From Gymnothorax reevesii (taxonomy: Eukaryota; Chordata; Actinopteri; Anguilliformes; Muraenidae): a DNA stretch of 64,000 bases. The position numbers were made by a program, and so were the translations under genes. Shown piece by piece: positions 47,817-59,555 of the stretch (positions are counted from its first letter, which is position 1; each line of letters begins with the position of its first letter). The notes under the pieces were generated by a model. It searched no databases, was not told the DNA's origin, and worked only from the letters and a program-made list of their open reading frames with translations. The DNA is taken from contig CM056584.1 of assembly GCA_029721435.1 (NCBI GenBank), forward strand, positions 11,484,739-11,548,738, given 5' to 3'.

Positions 47817-47903
47817 CTGATTAAAGGCAGTGGTCAGGATGTGGTCCGAGTCCTTGATCCACAGGATGCGCGAGTCCTTATGGTTCTGATGGCCCACTGC
47901 ACT
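47817..47903 (-). CDS. coro7: Coronin-7 exon (N-terminal beta-propeller)
   Basis: An 87-base minus-strand exon of 29 codons, phase 0 at both ends. It reads from S-A-V-G-H-Q to T-T-A-F-N-Q. The acceptor is a CTTGCAG just above 47903 and the donor is CAG|GTGGGG at 47816-47815. The pattern of GHQ, then K-D-S-R, then a W, then FNQ at the exon end is the coronin-7 WD-repeat sequence that precedes the MRERE motif. It corresponds to roughly residues 205-235 of the vertebrate protein. Coronin-7 is a tandem-propeller coronin of the Golgi and trans-Golgi network. A 94-bp GT-AG intron separates this exon from the next. Confidence 0.9.
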
Positions 47904-48129
47904 CTGCAAGACAGACAAACCAAAGCTCATATCTCAGTACGCACCGCAGAACAGAGGGAGAACAAGCCAGTGCGTTGTTCGGGCGGGTAACCGAGCCAGT
48001 TCCTGGGGACCAGCCATCGTGAAGCTTTTCATTTTGACACTCGTTTGACATGCTGCTAATTTGCCTCTTCCGCTAATAAGCTGCTGACAAAGACTTCTAG
48101 CTGTTCAATATTGTGCACTTTGTAAAGTT
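47904..48129. other. Intron sequence upstream of the coro7 exons
   Basis: No preceding coro7 exon (expected to encode the C-K-D-K and R-I-F-D-P-R segment) could be found immediately upstream on the minus strand. Confidence 0.4.
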
Positions 48130-48300
48130 TGGAGACTTAAGGCCAGGTTCTCAGATAGCGATTAATCTTAATCCTGGACTAAATTTCATTTTGAATGGAG
48201 ATTCTCTGGATAAAACTCAATTTTGTCCAGGACTAAGCTTGATCCAGGTCTTTGAAACCGGCCCATGGAGTGAAAACCAACAGGATGGCAGATCTTAGGA
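48130..48300. mobile_element. Fish dispersed repeat (TTAATCCTGGACTAAA)
   Basis: The pair TTAATCCTGGACTAAA and GTCCAGGACTAAGC are inverted, followed by GATCCAGGTCTTTGAAACCG. A second diverged partial match occurs near 48625-48680. Consistent with a common non-autonomous fish element. Confidence 0.5.
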
Positions 48301-48974
48301 ACAGGGTTTATTACTGCTGAACAAAGGCCTATATATTAACTGTGATTAAGTCAGTGGTAAAAATATTCCCATCAACCGGTTCAGTAGGGCAGGCCTCCAC
48401 AGACTGGGTAGGCAACGGCTGTATTACGACCTCCGTAGCAACCGGGGTTAAATCAATGGTCAAAAAAATTCACATAAAAGAGAAACCGATGGACATTACG
48501 CAATGCACTTCATTCGTCCATCAAGCTCTTGAGAGAACCTGACTGACTAAAAGAGCTTGGAGAAGAAGGAAAGAGCAGAGAAGGACAAGCTCGGTTTGGA
48601 CCAGGGCGGTGTTTTTGTGCTAAACTTGGACTCGTCTAAAGGGCAGGAATGAGCGCGATAATCCTGGACTAAGTGGGGCCAGATGTGGCCGTGAATCACA
48701 GGCTGCTGGAAACAGGGCAGACGGTGACGATGGGACGACGACAAAATGAAACTTGCTGAACCGGCGTTTGCTCTGTGACCCCCCCTGGACCACCATCACC
48801 CAGCACCAATAAAACCCAGCAACCATCTGTGAAGTTCGCACAACGTTCCTGCAATACTAAAATAATGTCATCTGGTTATAGACAAGGCATAAGAACAGTC
48901 AGACAAACCAGGAGCCCAAGAAATGAAGATGAGGTTCAGGTCAACAAAAGGACAATTTAATTTAGCTCAGAGGA

Positions 48975-49290
48975 GCGTGACCGAGTGAGGAGTATTTTGG
49001 CCCAAGTAAGCCCCGAATTAGTTACTCTTTTGGCTCAAGTAGTCCCTGATTGGGTGAGGACAGATTTTGTTTGCCCAAGTAAGTTCTGATTGGATATGGG
49101 GGGGGACTTTGGCCTAAAAAAGTGCTGGTTGGATGTGAACAGACTCTTTTGGCAAAAGCATATCCAGCCTGATTGAATGATCACCGACATTTCTTGGCAA
49201 AAGCAAGATCTGACTGGATGTGTGTAGAATCTTATGGCCCAAGTAAGCACTGTTTGGATGAAAACAGGCAATTTTGACCTAAGTAAGAAC
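48975..49290. repeat. Degenerate minisatellite, about 45-bp unit
   Basis: The words TTTTGGCCCAAGTAAG and CTGATTGGATGTG recur about seven times with substitutions and small length changes. Confidence 0.65.
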
Positions 49291-50070
49291 GTCGAAGGGA
49301 AATCTATCTGGAGGAATGTGCGAGCGTGGCGAAACGGGAGCCACTTGCACACCGACCAGAATGGCGAAGGAACACCGAGCTGCTGGTCTTCCCGCCAAAC
49401 CCGCGGTATGTCTGAGCTTGCGGTACTGACAGACGTGCGTGGCCCCCGTTGGACTCATCGGCCGTTATTAAGACAGCAGAAAATTTCCGTGGAACGGATT
49501 TTGGGCCGCAGGGCGCACGGCTTCTCCGCGAGCAGCCCGTCTGTTCTGGTCTCGTCTCCCCCCTTGAAAAAATTACCGCTGCCATTTTTACCGCCCGCTG
49601 TGGCCTCGCCAACAAGCCGAAGCGCGTGTGACGCCAGTCGTCTGGGGGGTTGTACGAGCGCTCATAATGACACACTGCAGTTTTGATACTGATAGCTACT
49701 GAATTAAAGAAAATTGAGAACGAGGAGTTTAGGGAAAAAAAAAAAAGGCTGGCCGTAATGACAGGGTATAAATAAAAAGCGAGCCAGGGCACCCCCTCTA
49801 ATGCAAACACGGTGCAAAAGCGGATCCACTTCACGGCGCTCTGCCCTGTAAACGGGTGGAAACTGCACCTTAATCAGCCTTTACGGAGATAAAGCCCCAG
49901 CGAGGAACATGTGGGGCGAATCACAGTCCAGTCAGACCCCCATTTCCTGTCCACCCATGACACATGACCCACCCTGCCATTCGCCCCCAGTGAAGAGGCT
50001 AGAGAGAGAAACTGAAGAGCGCTGTGAGTGAAGTGGTTCTTCGAAGGGTTAACTCCTCTCATAAACTCTC
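49291..50070. other. Non-coding block
   Basis: No gene recognised. CpG-rich between 49310 and 49640. Confidence 0.4.
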
Positions 50071-50223
50071 ACACACACACACGCATCCATTTGTACAGCT
50101 ATACTTGCAAGGAAATTGTATTTAATTCAGCTACACCCACGCACACGTTTGTAAAGCTATACTTGTGAGGACATTGTATTTAATTCAGTACACACACACG
50201 CCGTCATAAAGAGGCTGCACTCA

Positions 50224-50267
<44 letters not shown>

Positions 50268-50402
50268 TTTGTATAGCTATACTTGTGTAGGCAGTGTATT
50301 TAATTCAGTGTACACATATACACACACACACACACACACATTTGTATAGCTATACTTGTGAAGACAGTGTATTTAATTCAGTGTACACACACACACACAC
50401 AC
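50071..50402. repeat. Four-copy tandem repeat with CA tracts
   Basis: The segment TTTGTATAGCTATACTTGTG followed by TGTATTTAATTCAG occurs four times (near 50090, 50149, 50268, 50341), separated by CA tracts of different length, the longest at 50226-50264. Confidence 0.85.
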
Positions 50403-51404
50403 AGCCAGCCTTAAGGGAAGCTCAGGGGTAGCTGCACCATTAACACAGAGCAGGAGGATCCTACATTAAACACGTGGAACAACACAGAGCAGCTTTACTG
50501 AGTATTAATCATGTGGACGAGATCAGACAGATTTACCTACCCTGCTGTCAGAGCTGGAGTGTGGGCGCTTTTACACTTCGGAACCGCTCTGCGCAGTGTT
50601 TACTTAAAGCGAGCGCATGTTTGACCCCAGCCCTGGCCTACATTACCCAACTCCATTCCACCGGACTGAGGGATGCTGAGGGGGGTGCAAGTTTCGAGCG
50701 GCATTTCAACAGAAATTTGTATAAGTTTAATCATTAAAGGGCTGAACTACATGGGTGGTTCCTGTTCCATTCACCAGGGTAAATGGACCTTTGTCGAACA
50801 GTTGAGAGTCATTTTTTATTCAATGTAAACTGGCCTCCCTTTCATCCCAGTCTGAACCCCCAGCAATATTTGTCAGTACTCAATCTTGCAATGGCCACCG
50901 CCGGTTCAGAAGAGCAGAGAGACACATTTCATCATGCGCTCTGAAAAAGCATGTGATGTTAGCCAATCTACAGAAACATTTAGCACTCAAGCGGTGAGCT
51001 TCAAGACGAGTGCACGGATAACACTTTTCTGTTTTATTTGCAGCCCTACCGTTCGCGGGAGTTTTCGAGGACCTCTAACCCTGCATCAACACTATGAGCG
51101 ATCCCGTCGCCGAGTTGTCGGAAATCCATTCATTTTCCGTGACGCAGCTGAGCTATGAAAGTTGCCCGACAAATGCTGATCGCAGCCATTTGGATTTTCA
51201 AATTTCCAAATATTTCAACTGGCTTGATACCCTTTTGAGAAAAAGTGTTCCCCACAGTACGAGCGCAGAATACAGGAGAAACGGCTTATCTGGGAGTTGA
51301 TGGCCCGTGAAAACAACCTCGGCAAATAAATTGGGACCCATTTTTACATTAAAATCATAGGTAAGATTACCCAGCAAGTTCACTGTCAGCTAATCAACTT
51401 CATA
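50403..51404. other. Non-coding block
   Basis: No feature recognised. Confidence 0.4.
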
Positions 51405-51406
51405 TA

Positions 51407-52239
51407 CACTACCGGTCAAAGGTCTTAGGACACCCCAATATTTCCAGTTTTTTATTGAAATTTATGCAGTTTCAGTCCAACGAATAGCTTTAACTGGTAC
51501 AAAGGTAAGTGATGAACTGTCAGAAGTTTTAAACAAATACTGTTGAGTGGGTGAAAGGATGGTTCCTCAGTGTGTGACATCAACTGTCAAACATGGAGGA
51601 GGAAGTGTGATGGTCTGGGGCTGTTTTGCTAGATCCAGGGTCAGTGACTTATAGATTGAAAGGCACCCTGAACCAAAGCGGCCAACACAGCATCCTACAG
51701 CGCCATGCAGTGCCCTTTGGTCTGTATCTAGTTGCTCAGGGGTTCATCCAACAGCAAGATAATGACCCAAAACACAAGTCCCAGCTCTGCCAGAACTACC
51801 TTAGGAAAAAAGAACAAGACGGTCAGCTTGAAAACATGGAGGGGCAGCACAGTCTCCAGACTTAAACCCCAGTGAGACGGTTTGGGTTGAACTGAACAGA
51901 AGAGTGAAAGCAAAGCAGCCTACAAGTGCCACACATTTATGGGAACTTGTGCAACAGAGTTGGGTAGAACTTTCTGAAGAATATTTGATTTTTATTGTAG
52001 AAAGAATGTCACGAGTGTGTTCAGCCGTTATCTGCCAAAGGTGGCTACTTTGAGTCAAAAGTTTAAAATACATTTTGGTTTATAAATTGATTCCATGATT
52101 TCTTTTTTTAACTTAGATTGTTAATTTGTTCCATCTTGTCTATGCTTTCATTCCAGAGTACAATGAGACATTAAACTGCATAACTTTCTATTAGAAAACT
52201 GGAAAAATTGGGGAGTCGTAAAACTTTTGACTGGTAGTG
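51407..52239 (+). mobile_element. Internally deleted Tc1/mariner transposon
   Basis: Flanked by TA on both sides (51405-51406 and 52240-52241). The left end CACTACCGGTCAAAGG and right end CTTTTGACTGGTAGTG are inverted repeats of about 70 bases, both continuing through a CCAGTTTT and TTATGCAGTTT region. At about 830 bp it is shorter than a full element (roughly 1.3-1.6 kb), having lost the N-terminal DNA-binding part of the transposase. Confidence 0.92.
51553..52075 (+). pseudogene. Tc1-family transposase remnant (DDE region)
   Basis: Reading frames preserve VKHGGGSVMVWGCF and then, one frame over, LNQSGQHSILQRHA and QQDNDPKHKSQLC, the DDE-catalytic block with the second aspartate in DNDPKH. 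A frameshift lies between the two near 51645, and stops follow after about 51865. The first catalytic region and the helix-turn-helix domain are missing, so it cannot be active. Confidence 0.9.
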
Positions 52240-52684
52240 TAAGTAACACTGCCAACAAACAAGAGGGATATGTCCAATTATTAATTACCAGTGTCATGAC
52301 ATCACAGTGGAACCTTAGTAATTTTTATATGACAGCACTACACCTCTTAGTTACAAACAGGAGCTTTAGCCCTCGTGTCAGCCTTCAGCTCCAGAGGGAT
52401 CCTTCAGTAACATTGTTTATGGTTCAAGTGCAGGGTCAGGGGCTCATCAAAGCACCACAGGTGATGCGAAACACACAACGGTATAAAACGCACAGCCACA
52501 ATCCTGTAAAAGATTCACAATATCACCTAAGGGACTTCTCTAAAGGGACATTTATCTTAAAGAGCAGACCAAGTAGCACACAGAAGGAGAGAGGGGGATT
52601 AGAGTTAAATTCCCTCCGATTCTCCCCCACGGACGACCGAACGTCCAAAAAGACACGGAGCCAACACCCGCCCCCCCACATCCT

Positions 52685-52922
52685 CCTCCCCTCTCCCCCC
52701 AGGCAGAGGCACACGTGCGACTCAGTGGTCTGGGACATCGGGGTCACTCCGCGGCCCGGTCCGACAGGCAGCAGCTCTCCCGCGTCCCACTCCCTCCGCA
52801 CAGGCGCTGAAAGCAGGATCTTCGAGAGGAGAGAGCCGTCCCGGCCCCCCGGGGTACAAACACATGCCTTTCGCCGGAGCGCCGTAAATATCCCGGCACT
52901 GGAAACAGACCCGGGACATTAA
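52685..52922 (+). other. GC-rich exon-like segment of unknown identity
   Basis: A C-rich tract ending CCCCCCAG is followed by a frame open to TAA at 52920-52922, encoding about 78 residues rich in Ser, Pro and Arg. The minus strand also has an acceptor-like TTTCCAG and an open frame there. CpG content is high, so it may be a CpG island rather than an exon. Confidence 0.2.
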
Positions 52923-53169
52923 GCAGCTTTATTTACCGTCCTGTCACTGGGATATGGGAAAGGTAGAGCGAGGGTTTCACACAGCTGGGTCTGAGGGCTA
53001 CGATACTGCCGTGCGATTACGGGCGGAGGAGTCCTTCTGATTAATAGGAAGAGAGTGCAGTCCTTGGGGGTCCGTACTGGAGGACACTGGGTCCATGAAA
53101 GTGTGGGTGTCATGTCTCCCCCATCCTGAACTGAATGCTGCACCTCTACTAAATAGTAAGCAAATACTA
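52923..53169. other. Non-coding block
   Basis: No feature recognised. Confidence 0.4.
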
Positions 53170-53363
53170 TTAACCCCTAGAGCGCCAAAATCATTTTTTT
53201 AAGCACAAATTGAATTATCTTGTGCTGTTGAAAACCTATCATATAGCAACTTGTTTAAAAGAGCTTCTGCAGGGGAGCCACGTGATTGGTTTTCAACAGC
53301 TTTGGTTTTGATATCTTACATCATTGAGCAACATTAACATGCACTTAGTGCTCTAAGGGTTAA
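53170..53363. mobile_element. MITE family copy 3
   Basis: It begins TTAACCCCTAGAGCGC and ends GTGCTCTAAGGGTTAA, forming a terminal inverted repeat of about 17 bases with TTAA at both edges. Inside are GTGCTGTTGAAAACCTATCA, AACTTGTTTAAAAGAGCT and TTTGATATCTTACATCAT, shared with copies 1 and 2. It is the most complete copy at the ends. Confidence 0.8.
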
Positions 53364-54309
53364 ATTTACAAAGGGGTAAAGTTTCTTGGTTAGAATCATT
53401 CCTGTTCCTCCAAGAGTCGATCAATTCAACCTGACATTTTTCTTTCTTATTAAAATGAGAAAATTCAGGCCATTTTTCTGCCTCCTGTCAAGTGCATGCT
53501 GGGATAGGTACCAGTCATCCAAGTAGTCACAAGAAAAAGTAGTCAAGACAATAGACCAATAGATAGATAGATGCATTATAGAAAGGGGTTTCAGTGATAC
53601 GTGGCGTGACCTGTAAACAGCGGTTTACTGGCCATTTTTTGACCTCTTCCCTCATCCGTTTTAACCTTTAACTACTGCTTTGTCCTTCTCGTGGCATTTT
53701 ATAAAAGGAAACAAACAAGGTCGTAGCTTAGCGCTGGTGGACAGTTGACATTTCACTTTAAGTCCATCCGACCGCAGGGCCGTGCACTGGCACACAGACC
53801 CAGAGCGCGGGACTGGGCCGGCAGGACGGGCTCCGAGTCCGCCACGCGCCTAAGAAACACAAACAGCGATTACTGCCGCCAAAGCTTGGAGCAGAAACAT
53901 GGGCGTGTGCCGGGCAGATGTTGTGCCGGGCAATGATGTCATCGCTGAGTGCGCTGGGCCCCTTGGCTGGAAGCCGTCCATCACGCCGAACGAAGTGAGC
54001 AAATACTGTGTTGGGCGGAGAGAAGGGTGTGAGGGCCTAACTCCCCCAACCCATCCTGCCAGGGGCTCAATGTATGCGAGTGTGAGTGTGTGTGTGTGTG
54101 TGTCAGCATGGCGTGAGCCTGACCTGGGTTATGCATATTATCATAGCTGAACCCCAAGCTGAACTCACAGCTGAGTTATGGCCCAAAAATGTAAGACTGT
54201 GTGTATTTTCCAATACTTGGTGAAAAAAAATAATCAGGCCTGTGTATACATTCCAATGCATGATTTCACAGCTGCATTTTAAACAGGGCAAAAAGTACAG
54301 CAATTGCAG
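53364..54309. other. Non-coding block
   Basis: No gene recognised. A GATA-like AGATAGATAGAT run lies near 53562 and a GT run at 54084-54103. Confidence 0.4.
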
Positions 54310-55100
54310 TGGAAAGTTCAGTCAGTCTGTCTGTACTGAGGGAGTTAGAGGTGGAAATCAGTCAGTCAGTCGGTACTGACAGAGTAAGAGATGGAGCTCA
54401 GTCAGCCTGTTCTGGGGCAGATAGAGGTGGAGCTCAGTCAGTCTGTACTGGGAGAGATAGAGATTTAGCTCAGTCAGTTGGTCAGTCTGCACTGAGAGAG
54501 ATATATGTCGCTCAGTCAGTCAGTCTGGACTGGTAGAGTTAGATATGGAGCTCAGTTAGTCAGTCAGTACTAGGAAAGTTAGAGATGGAGCTCAGCCAGC
54601 CTGTACGAAGGAATTAGACAGAGAGATCAGTCAGTCGGTACTGGGAGAGATAGAGGTGTAGCTCAGTCAGTCGGTCGGTCTCAATTGGGGAGGTAGAAGT
54701 GGAGCTCAGTCATTCTGTAGTGGGAGTGAGAGATGTAGCTCAGTCAGTCAATCAGTCAGTCTGTCCTGCCAGAGATAGATATGAAGGTCAATCAGTCAGT
54801 CAGTACTGGGAGAGATAGAGTTGGAGCTCAATCGGCCTGTACGGAGGAATCAGAGAGAGAGCTCAGTCAGTCTGTCAAGGGTGAGTCTGTACTGGGTGAG
54901 ACAGAGGTGTAGCTCAGTCAGTCAGTCAGTCAGTGTGCACGGAGGGCGTTCGAGGTTGAGTACAATCAGTCTGGTCTGGGAGAGATAGAGATGCAGCTCA
55001 GTTAGTCAGTCTGTACTGGGGGAGTTAGAGGTGGAGCTCAGTCAGTCTGTCATGAGAGATTCAGAGGTGCAGGTCAGTCGGTCTGTAATCAGAGAGTCAA
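54310..55100. repeat. CAGT-rich minisatellite with variable units
   Basis: Units built of GAGCTCAGTCAGTC, then TGTACTGGGAGAGATAGAG, then GTG recur about 18-20 times. Unit length varies because the number of CAGT words differs between copies. Confidence 0.85.
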
Positions 55101-56022
55101 GATCAGTTTAACAGAAAGAAATGCGCTGTGACAAAAGATCAACAAAACTCTCTTAAGCACAGTTTCCACGAGGTGTTCTGCCAGAGGAGTGCAGGAGAGA
55201 GAGAAAGTGTGTGCGGGGGAGGGAGATCGGTCGAAGTGGCGGTTTGGAAAAACCCAAGGGAAAAAATACACTTTATTTCCCCACGTCAGACAGAGAGAAA
55301 AAAAAGTCGCAGGAAGAAAAACAGTGACGGGCTAATGAACACGACAAATGAAAGCAGGGATGAGTTCAGGACCGAGCATCAGGAAAATGCTGATGTCAGC
55401 GTCTCCAAAAATCACAGGTCCTCCACATGTAAACGGAGCAGACCCTCCTTCTCAGCCAATAAACGTACTTTCACATTTCAGCAAGTGATACGTTTAAACA
55501 GAGAGACGGCATCTGTGTCACTGACAGGGAATGTTGATTCACTAACCAGAAGAAATATCAGGTGTCTCTCTCTCCTGCTCTCTCTCTCAATCTCCATCTC
55601 TCTCTCGCTCCACATCTGGGAATCATTTTCATCCCTCACTTTCCCTCCAGCCCTTCTTTTGGGTTCTTCTCCATTAATCTGCATCATCTCGATGTCTTTC
55701 GACACGCAGTCTCTCTTCGCTCGGTTCATACCTGCTACCTGCAGACATCCAGAGCCGCTCCTCTCCTCCATCTCCACAAACACCCCCTTCACCCTCACAC
55801 CCCCCCCCCCCCTCTCCACACACGGACCTGTTTCTCCTCCTGTGACAAAAGCCTGGAAGGTTCCACAGGAGGAGAAACACGGAGGAGGAAAAAGTAGGAG
55901 AAGAAGAATCTAACCAGGCATTTTATTTCTTCACTTCCTGTGCCTCCACCGCATTCCCACTGATGATTAAAAACGCCTTTGTTTCCATTCGTCCCAATCT
56001 CCTCCCTCCATCTCCCGCTGAC

Positions 56023-56025
<3 letters not shown>
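55101..56025. other. Non-coding block, CT- and C-rich
   Basis: Contains a 261-codon open plus frame (55128-55913) that lacks an ATG start and whose C-terminal half is low-complexity Ser/Leu/Pro from CT repeats. I do not call it a gene. Confidence 0.4.
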
Positions 56026-56026
<1 letters not shown>

Positions 56027-56053
<27 letters not shown>

Positions 56054-56059
56054 TCTCTC
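56027..56059. repeat. (CT)n microsatellite
   Basis: CT run; a second lies at 56241-56267. Confidence 0.9.
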
Positions 56060-56230
56060 AATTTCAATTTCAATTTGTGCTTTATTGGCATGACATACAT
56101 ATTGTATATATTGCCAAAGCATGTATTGAACATATAACAAACATATACATAAACATATAACAAAGTGAACGTTAAGCAATGAATATACACATTAACAATA
56201 CATAGTAACTGGGACAACAATACTATTTCT
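56058..56230. mobile_element. Dispersed fish repeat (TTTATTGGCATGACATA)
   Basis: The segment from CAATTTCAATTTCAATTTG through TTTATTGGCATGACATACAT and ATTGCCAAAGCATG is a familiar fish interspersed repeat. CT microsatellites bracket it on both sides. Confidence 0.6.
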
Positions 56231-56236
56231 CTATTC

Positions 56237-56267
<31 letters not shown>

Positions 56268-57155
56268 CCTAACCCCACTTTACCCCCTTATTTTCGTTCC
56301 CAATTCTGCTTGTGAGATGGAAAAGAGAGATAAGTTAGCAATCTGACCTCAGCATAAATAGAGACATTACCTAAATTTGACACACAGCTCTCCACATCCC
56401 GCCCCCCCCCCCCTTTCCAAGCCAGCAGGCCACCCCACAGCTCCCGGTAAGTGTCGACAATCGGGTTTGACGTTTGTGGGGGGGGGGGTCTTTAAAGGTG
56501 ATGTCACGATCAGATAGGCAGTTGGTTTCTACAGTTCATATCAAGCGAGAGAAGACCAGGTCCAAAAATGGTAGACTGTCCTCTGACAATCAAAATTCAA
56601 AAAAAAAAAAAAAACCAGCTCTTATGTTAAGTTTAAAAGTTCCATTGCCACATACTGCAAGCGTCAGACCAACGGCCAGGTCAGGTTCCCTCCCAGGGGG
56701 CGCTGCTGTGGGAGGGAACATCGGCTCCTTTACAGGTGAGAGGCATTGTGGGGAAATCTGTGCCATTTCAAAGCCTTGTTGTCACCTCTCTGTTCAGAGA
56801 GCGTTCTAGAACTTTAAGAACAGGGGAGGCTTTAGAAGGGGTCAAATGACAGCCCTGATCCTCAAATCACGGTCCTGAGAAATGCTTGCTTTCCGCCCTC
56901 CCTCTGCCTGCGAATCAGGTGTGAAACCAGTCAGGCCAATCAGCGCTGGTAAAGGTTTAGTTATTTAGCTGGGAGGACAGAAAACCAGGCAAGGATTTGG
57001 AATCTGTGTACAGATTTGTGGATTCCAGTCCCCCACGTTCCACAGCCCCAGAACCCTGGGGCAGCCCTAAAGTGACTCGCATTGTCCCTGCTATACAGGG
57101 GGCCACGCCTGTACACAAAAGAGCGCATTAATGATGTTTAAATACTTGGATACAA

Positions 57156-57198
<43 letters not shown>

Positions 57199-57640
57199 GT
57201 AGTCCACATGCATACTCAGTGTAATGCGCACAGATCAGAGTTCACAAGCACACAAGTTCATCTGCGGTCCTCGCTGCGGTCATTCTCCCAGCTTAAGAGC
57301 TCGGGGCCTCCTTGAACCACGTTGTTTACAACCAATTAAGTCTAATTTAAGTTTTAACTCTCTCTCTCTCCCTCACCCACCCTGAGAGAACATGAGTTCC
57401 AGAACAGAATCAGGAAAGCCCGGCTGATCTGAAACAGGAGGACACTAGCGTAGCGCAGGCCTCCGCATCCCAAGGGTGGAGACAGAGTAATGGCTATTTT
57501 TATCCCAGAATATTTGCCATGATGCGAGAATAAACAGAGTTCTCCACCCTCCCTCCTTCAGTTTTTTTCTCTCCTTATCGTTCTTTTTTTCTTCCCACGG
57601 TCTGTTTGGGAGCTGGCTAGGAGCAAAGCACGCTGTAAAA
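56268..57640. other. Non-coding block
   Basis: No gene recognised. It includes a CA microsatellite at 57158-57196 and C- and G-runs near 56403 and 56478. Confidence 0.45.
57158..57196. repeat. (CA)n microsatellite
   Basis: Uninterrupted CA run. Confidence 0.95.
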
Positions 57641-57775
57641 AAATTTAATAAAAAAAAAAGTTGACTCAACTTAAAAAAGTAAGGCAACCAGCAGCAAAGC
57701 ACTTTTGAGTTGGCTCAACTTCAAGTTCAAAGTTCAGCAAACTTCTTTTTCTTGAGTTAAATTTTTTACAAAACA
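57630..57775. mobile_element. MITE with TGTAAAAAAATTTAA / TTAAATTTTTTACA termini
   Basis: The left GCTGTAAAAAAATTTAATA and right GAGTTAAATTTTTTACA are inverted. The interior has GTTGACTCAACTT and GTTGGCTCAACTT, typical of an abundant small fish element. Confidence 0.65.
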
Positions 57776-59555
57776 GAGAGAGAGAAAGAGAGAGTGGAAA
57801 AGAGTGCAGCCCTGTTTCCTAAATTCATCCGCTTCTCCCATGACACAAACTGGCAGCTCATACCTCCTTCAAATATAATATACTGACCACCCCCAACTCT
57901 CAAATAACAACTCCCCCGTACTCTCTGCCATATAATTAGTTCCTTTTTCAAGGGATGTCAATCAAGATAATCTCAGCCAATCGCGGTCCAGTCCAGGGAA
58001 ACATTCCAGCTAGCTCACTGGCTCTCAGTCCCCGGCAGGATGACATAATTGGTTCTTATGAGCGGTTGGGATTAATTGAGTCACATGGAAACTTTCATCC
58101 AGCAGAGACATTGAACAGGTTTCCAAACGAACGTTTAGACGTGTGGTTAATTACACAGAAGTTCGGCTAAAATACATTCGCGACCGCCGCTCATTCTTCG
58201 TAATCGTGCCGCTGCTCAGAGGCCTGCGATTCCCATTCGAGGCTTTTAACGGGATAATTTGGGCTTGTGGAGACGAGGAGGACTTTTATGAGCCAAACTG
58301 TGAATCACACTGGAGATGTAAACTCCAGACCCAGAAGAGCGGGCCAGTCCGAGGTCAGTCCGTCAGAACCCTCACACTCCAGCGACACTCTGGCCCAGCT
58401 CCCGACCATAATAAAGCGCAGATCTCATGGTCTCATCAAGTTATGAGCTGGAGCGTGAAGTAGGCTGTGATTGGCAGATGTTTGAAAGATGTGGGGGGAA
58501 ATGTTTTCACAGGGTTTGATCCAAAAGACTGATAACCCCCACAACCGACTGCAAAAACATCATCAACTACTTTATATTTAGAAGAACTGAGAGGGGTACG
58601 GAAAACCAGGACTGATGGTGTGGAAGCTGAGCTCAGCGGAAAGATCATCTTCCCCCTCTTCCCCCTCTTCTCTCCTCTCCTCCCATCTCCTCCTCTCCGA
58701 TCGTCGTTTCCTCCTCTCTTTTCGCTCTCATTTCCTCCCCTGCACTGTCCCTCTCCTCTTCAACTCCTCACCTGGGCGATTCTGAGGTATTTTCACAACA
58801 TTTCTCCTCCGAGACGAGACACTAAACGGTTCCCATAACAAAATTCTGTCGAAGGATTAAAAATAATTTTTTTTACAGTTTATGGGTATAATAGTGCACT
58901 GCGATATTTGGGCGGACAAAGCTCTATTTTTCACTCCATCTCCATTTGAGGATCATTTTGGCGTCTGTCACGGGGGGGACATTTGGTTGACAATACCTCA
59001 AAATTGCCCACCTCTCCTTTCTCAACCTCCCTCCATCCTCTTCTCCTCTACTCTCCCCTCAAATCCTCCTTTCCCTCCCGCTGTCATCATCTCCCTTCAG
59101 TCTCTCTCTCCTCACACCCTTCCCTTCTCTCCTCTCCTCTCCTCTCCTCCCTCCTCAGACAGCAGTGTTCACGCCCCAGCAAAGGTTCTCCACTGGAGGA
59201 CCACTGCATCCCCACTAGCAGCAGGACGATAGCGGGGTTCTCGTTAGCAGCGATAGCGGCTGCCAGTCTGCGCGCTGCTATAAATACTGCGGGTGAAATG
59301 GAAGCGTTACGAACACTGGGCCTCCCTCCGCCCCCCCGCACGCTGGTTGTGGCCCTCCGTGCCTCGCTTTCTCACCAGTATTGGTTTCAGGAGCTGGCAT
59401 TCGAAGCTCTGCAAACACGGCTCCGTTCTTTTTTTTTTTATTTTCGGAAACCTTGTCTTCCCTGTTCTCTTCCGGTCCCTTCAATCACTCAAGTCATCAA
59501 TGACTCTGCACAAACAATCGAAGCAGCTGGTCTCAAGAAAATGCAAACAACTTTG
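57776..59555. other. Non-coding block, partly CT-rich
   Basis: CT-rich at 58650-58770 and 59010-59160. The 245-codon frame 58983-59720 is built from this low-complexity sequence plus a degenerate repeat and is not supported as a gene. Confidence 0.4.

Noticed and set aside
55128..55913. 261-codon plus frame
   Set aside because: No ATG start, low-complexity second half from CT repeats, no recognisable domain.
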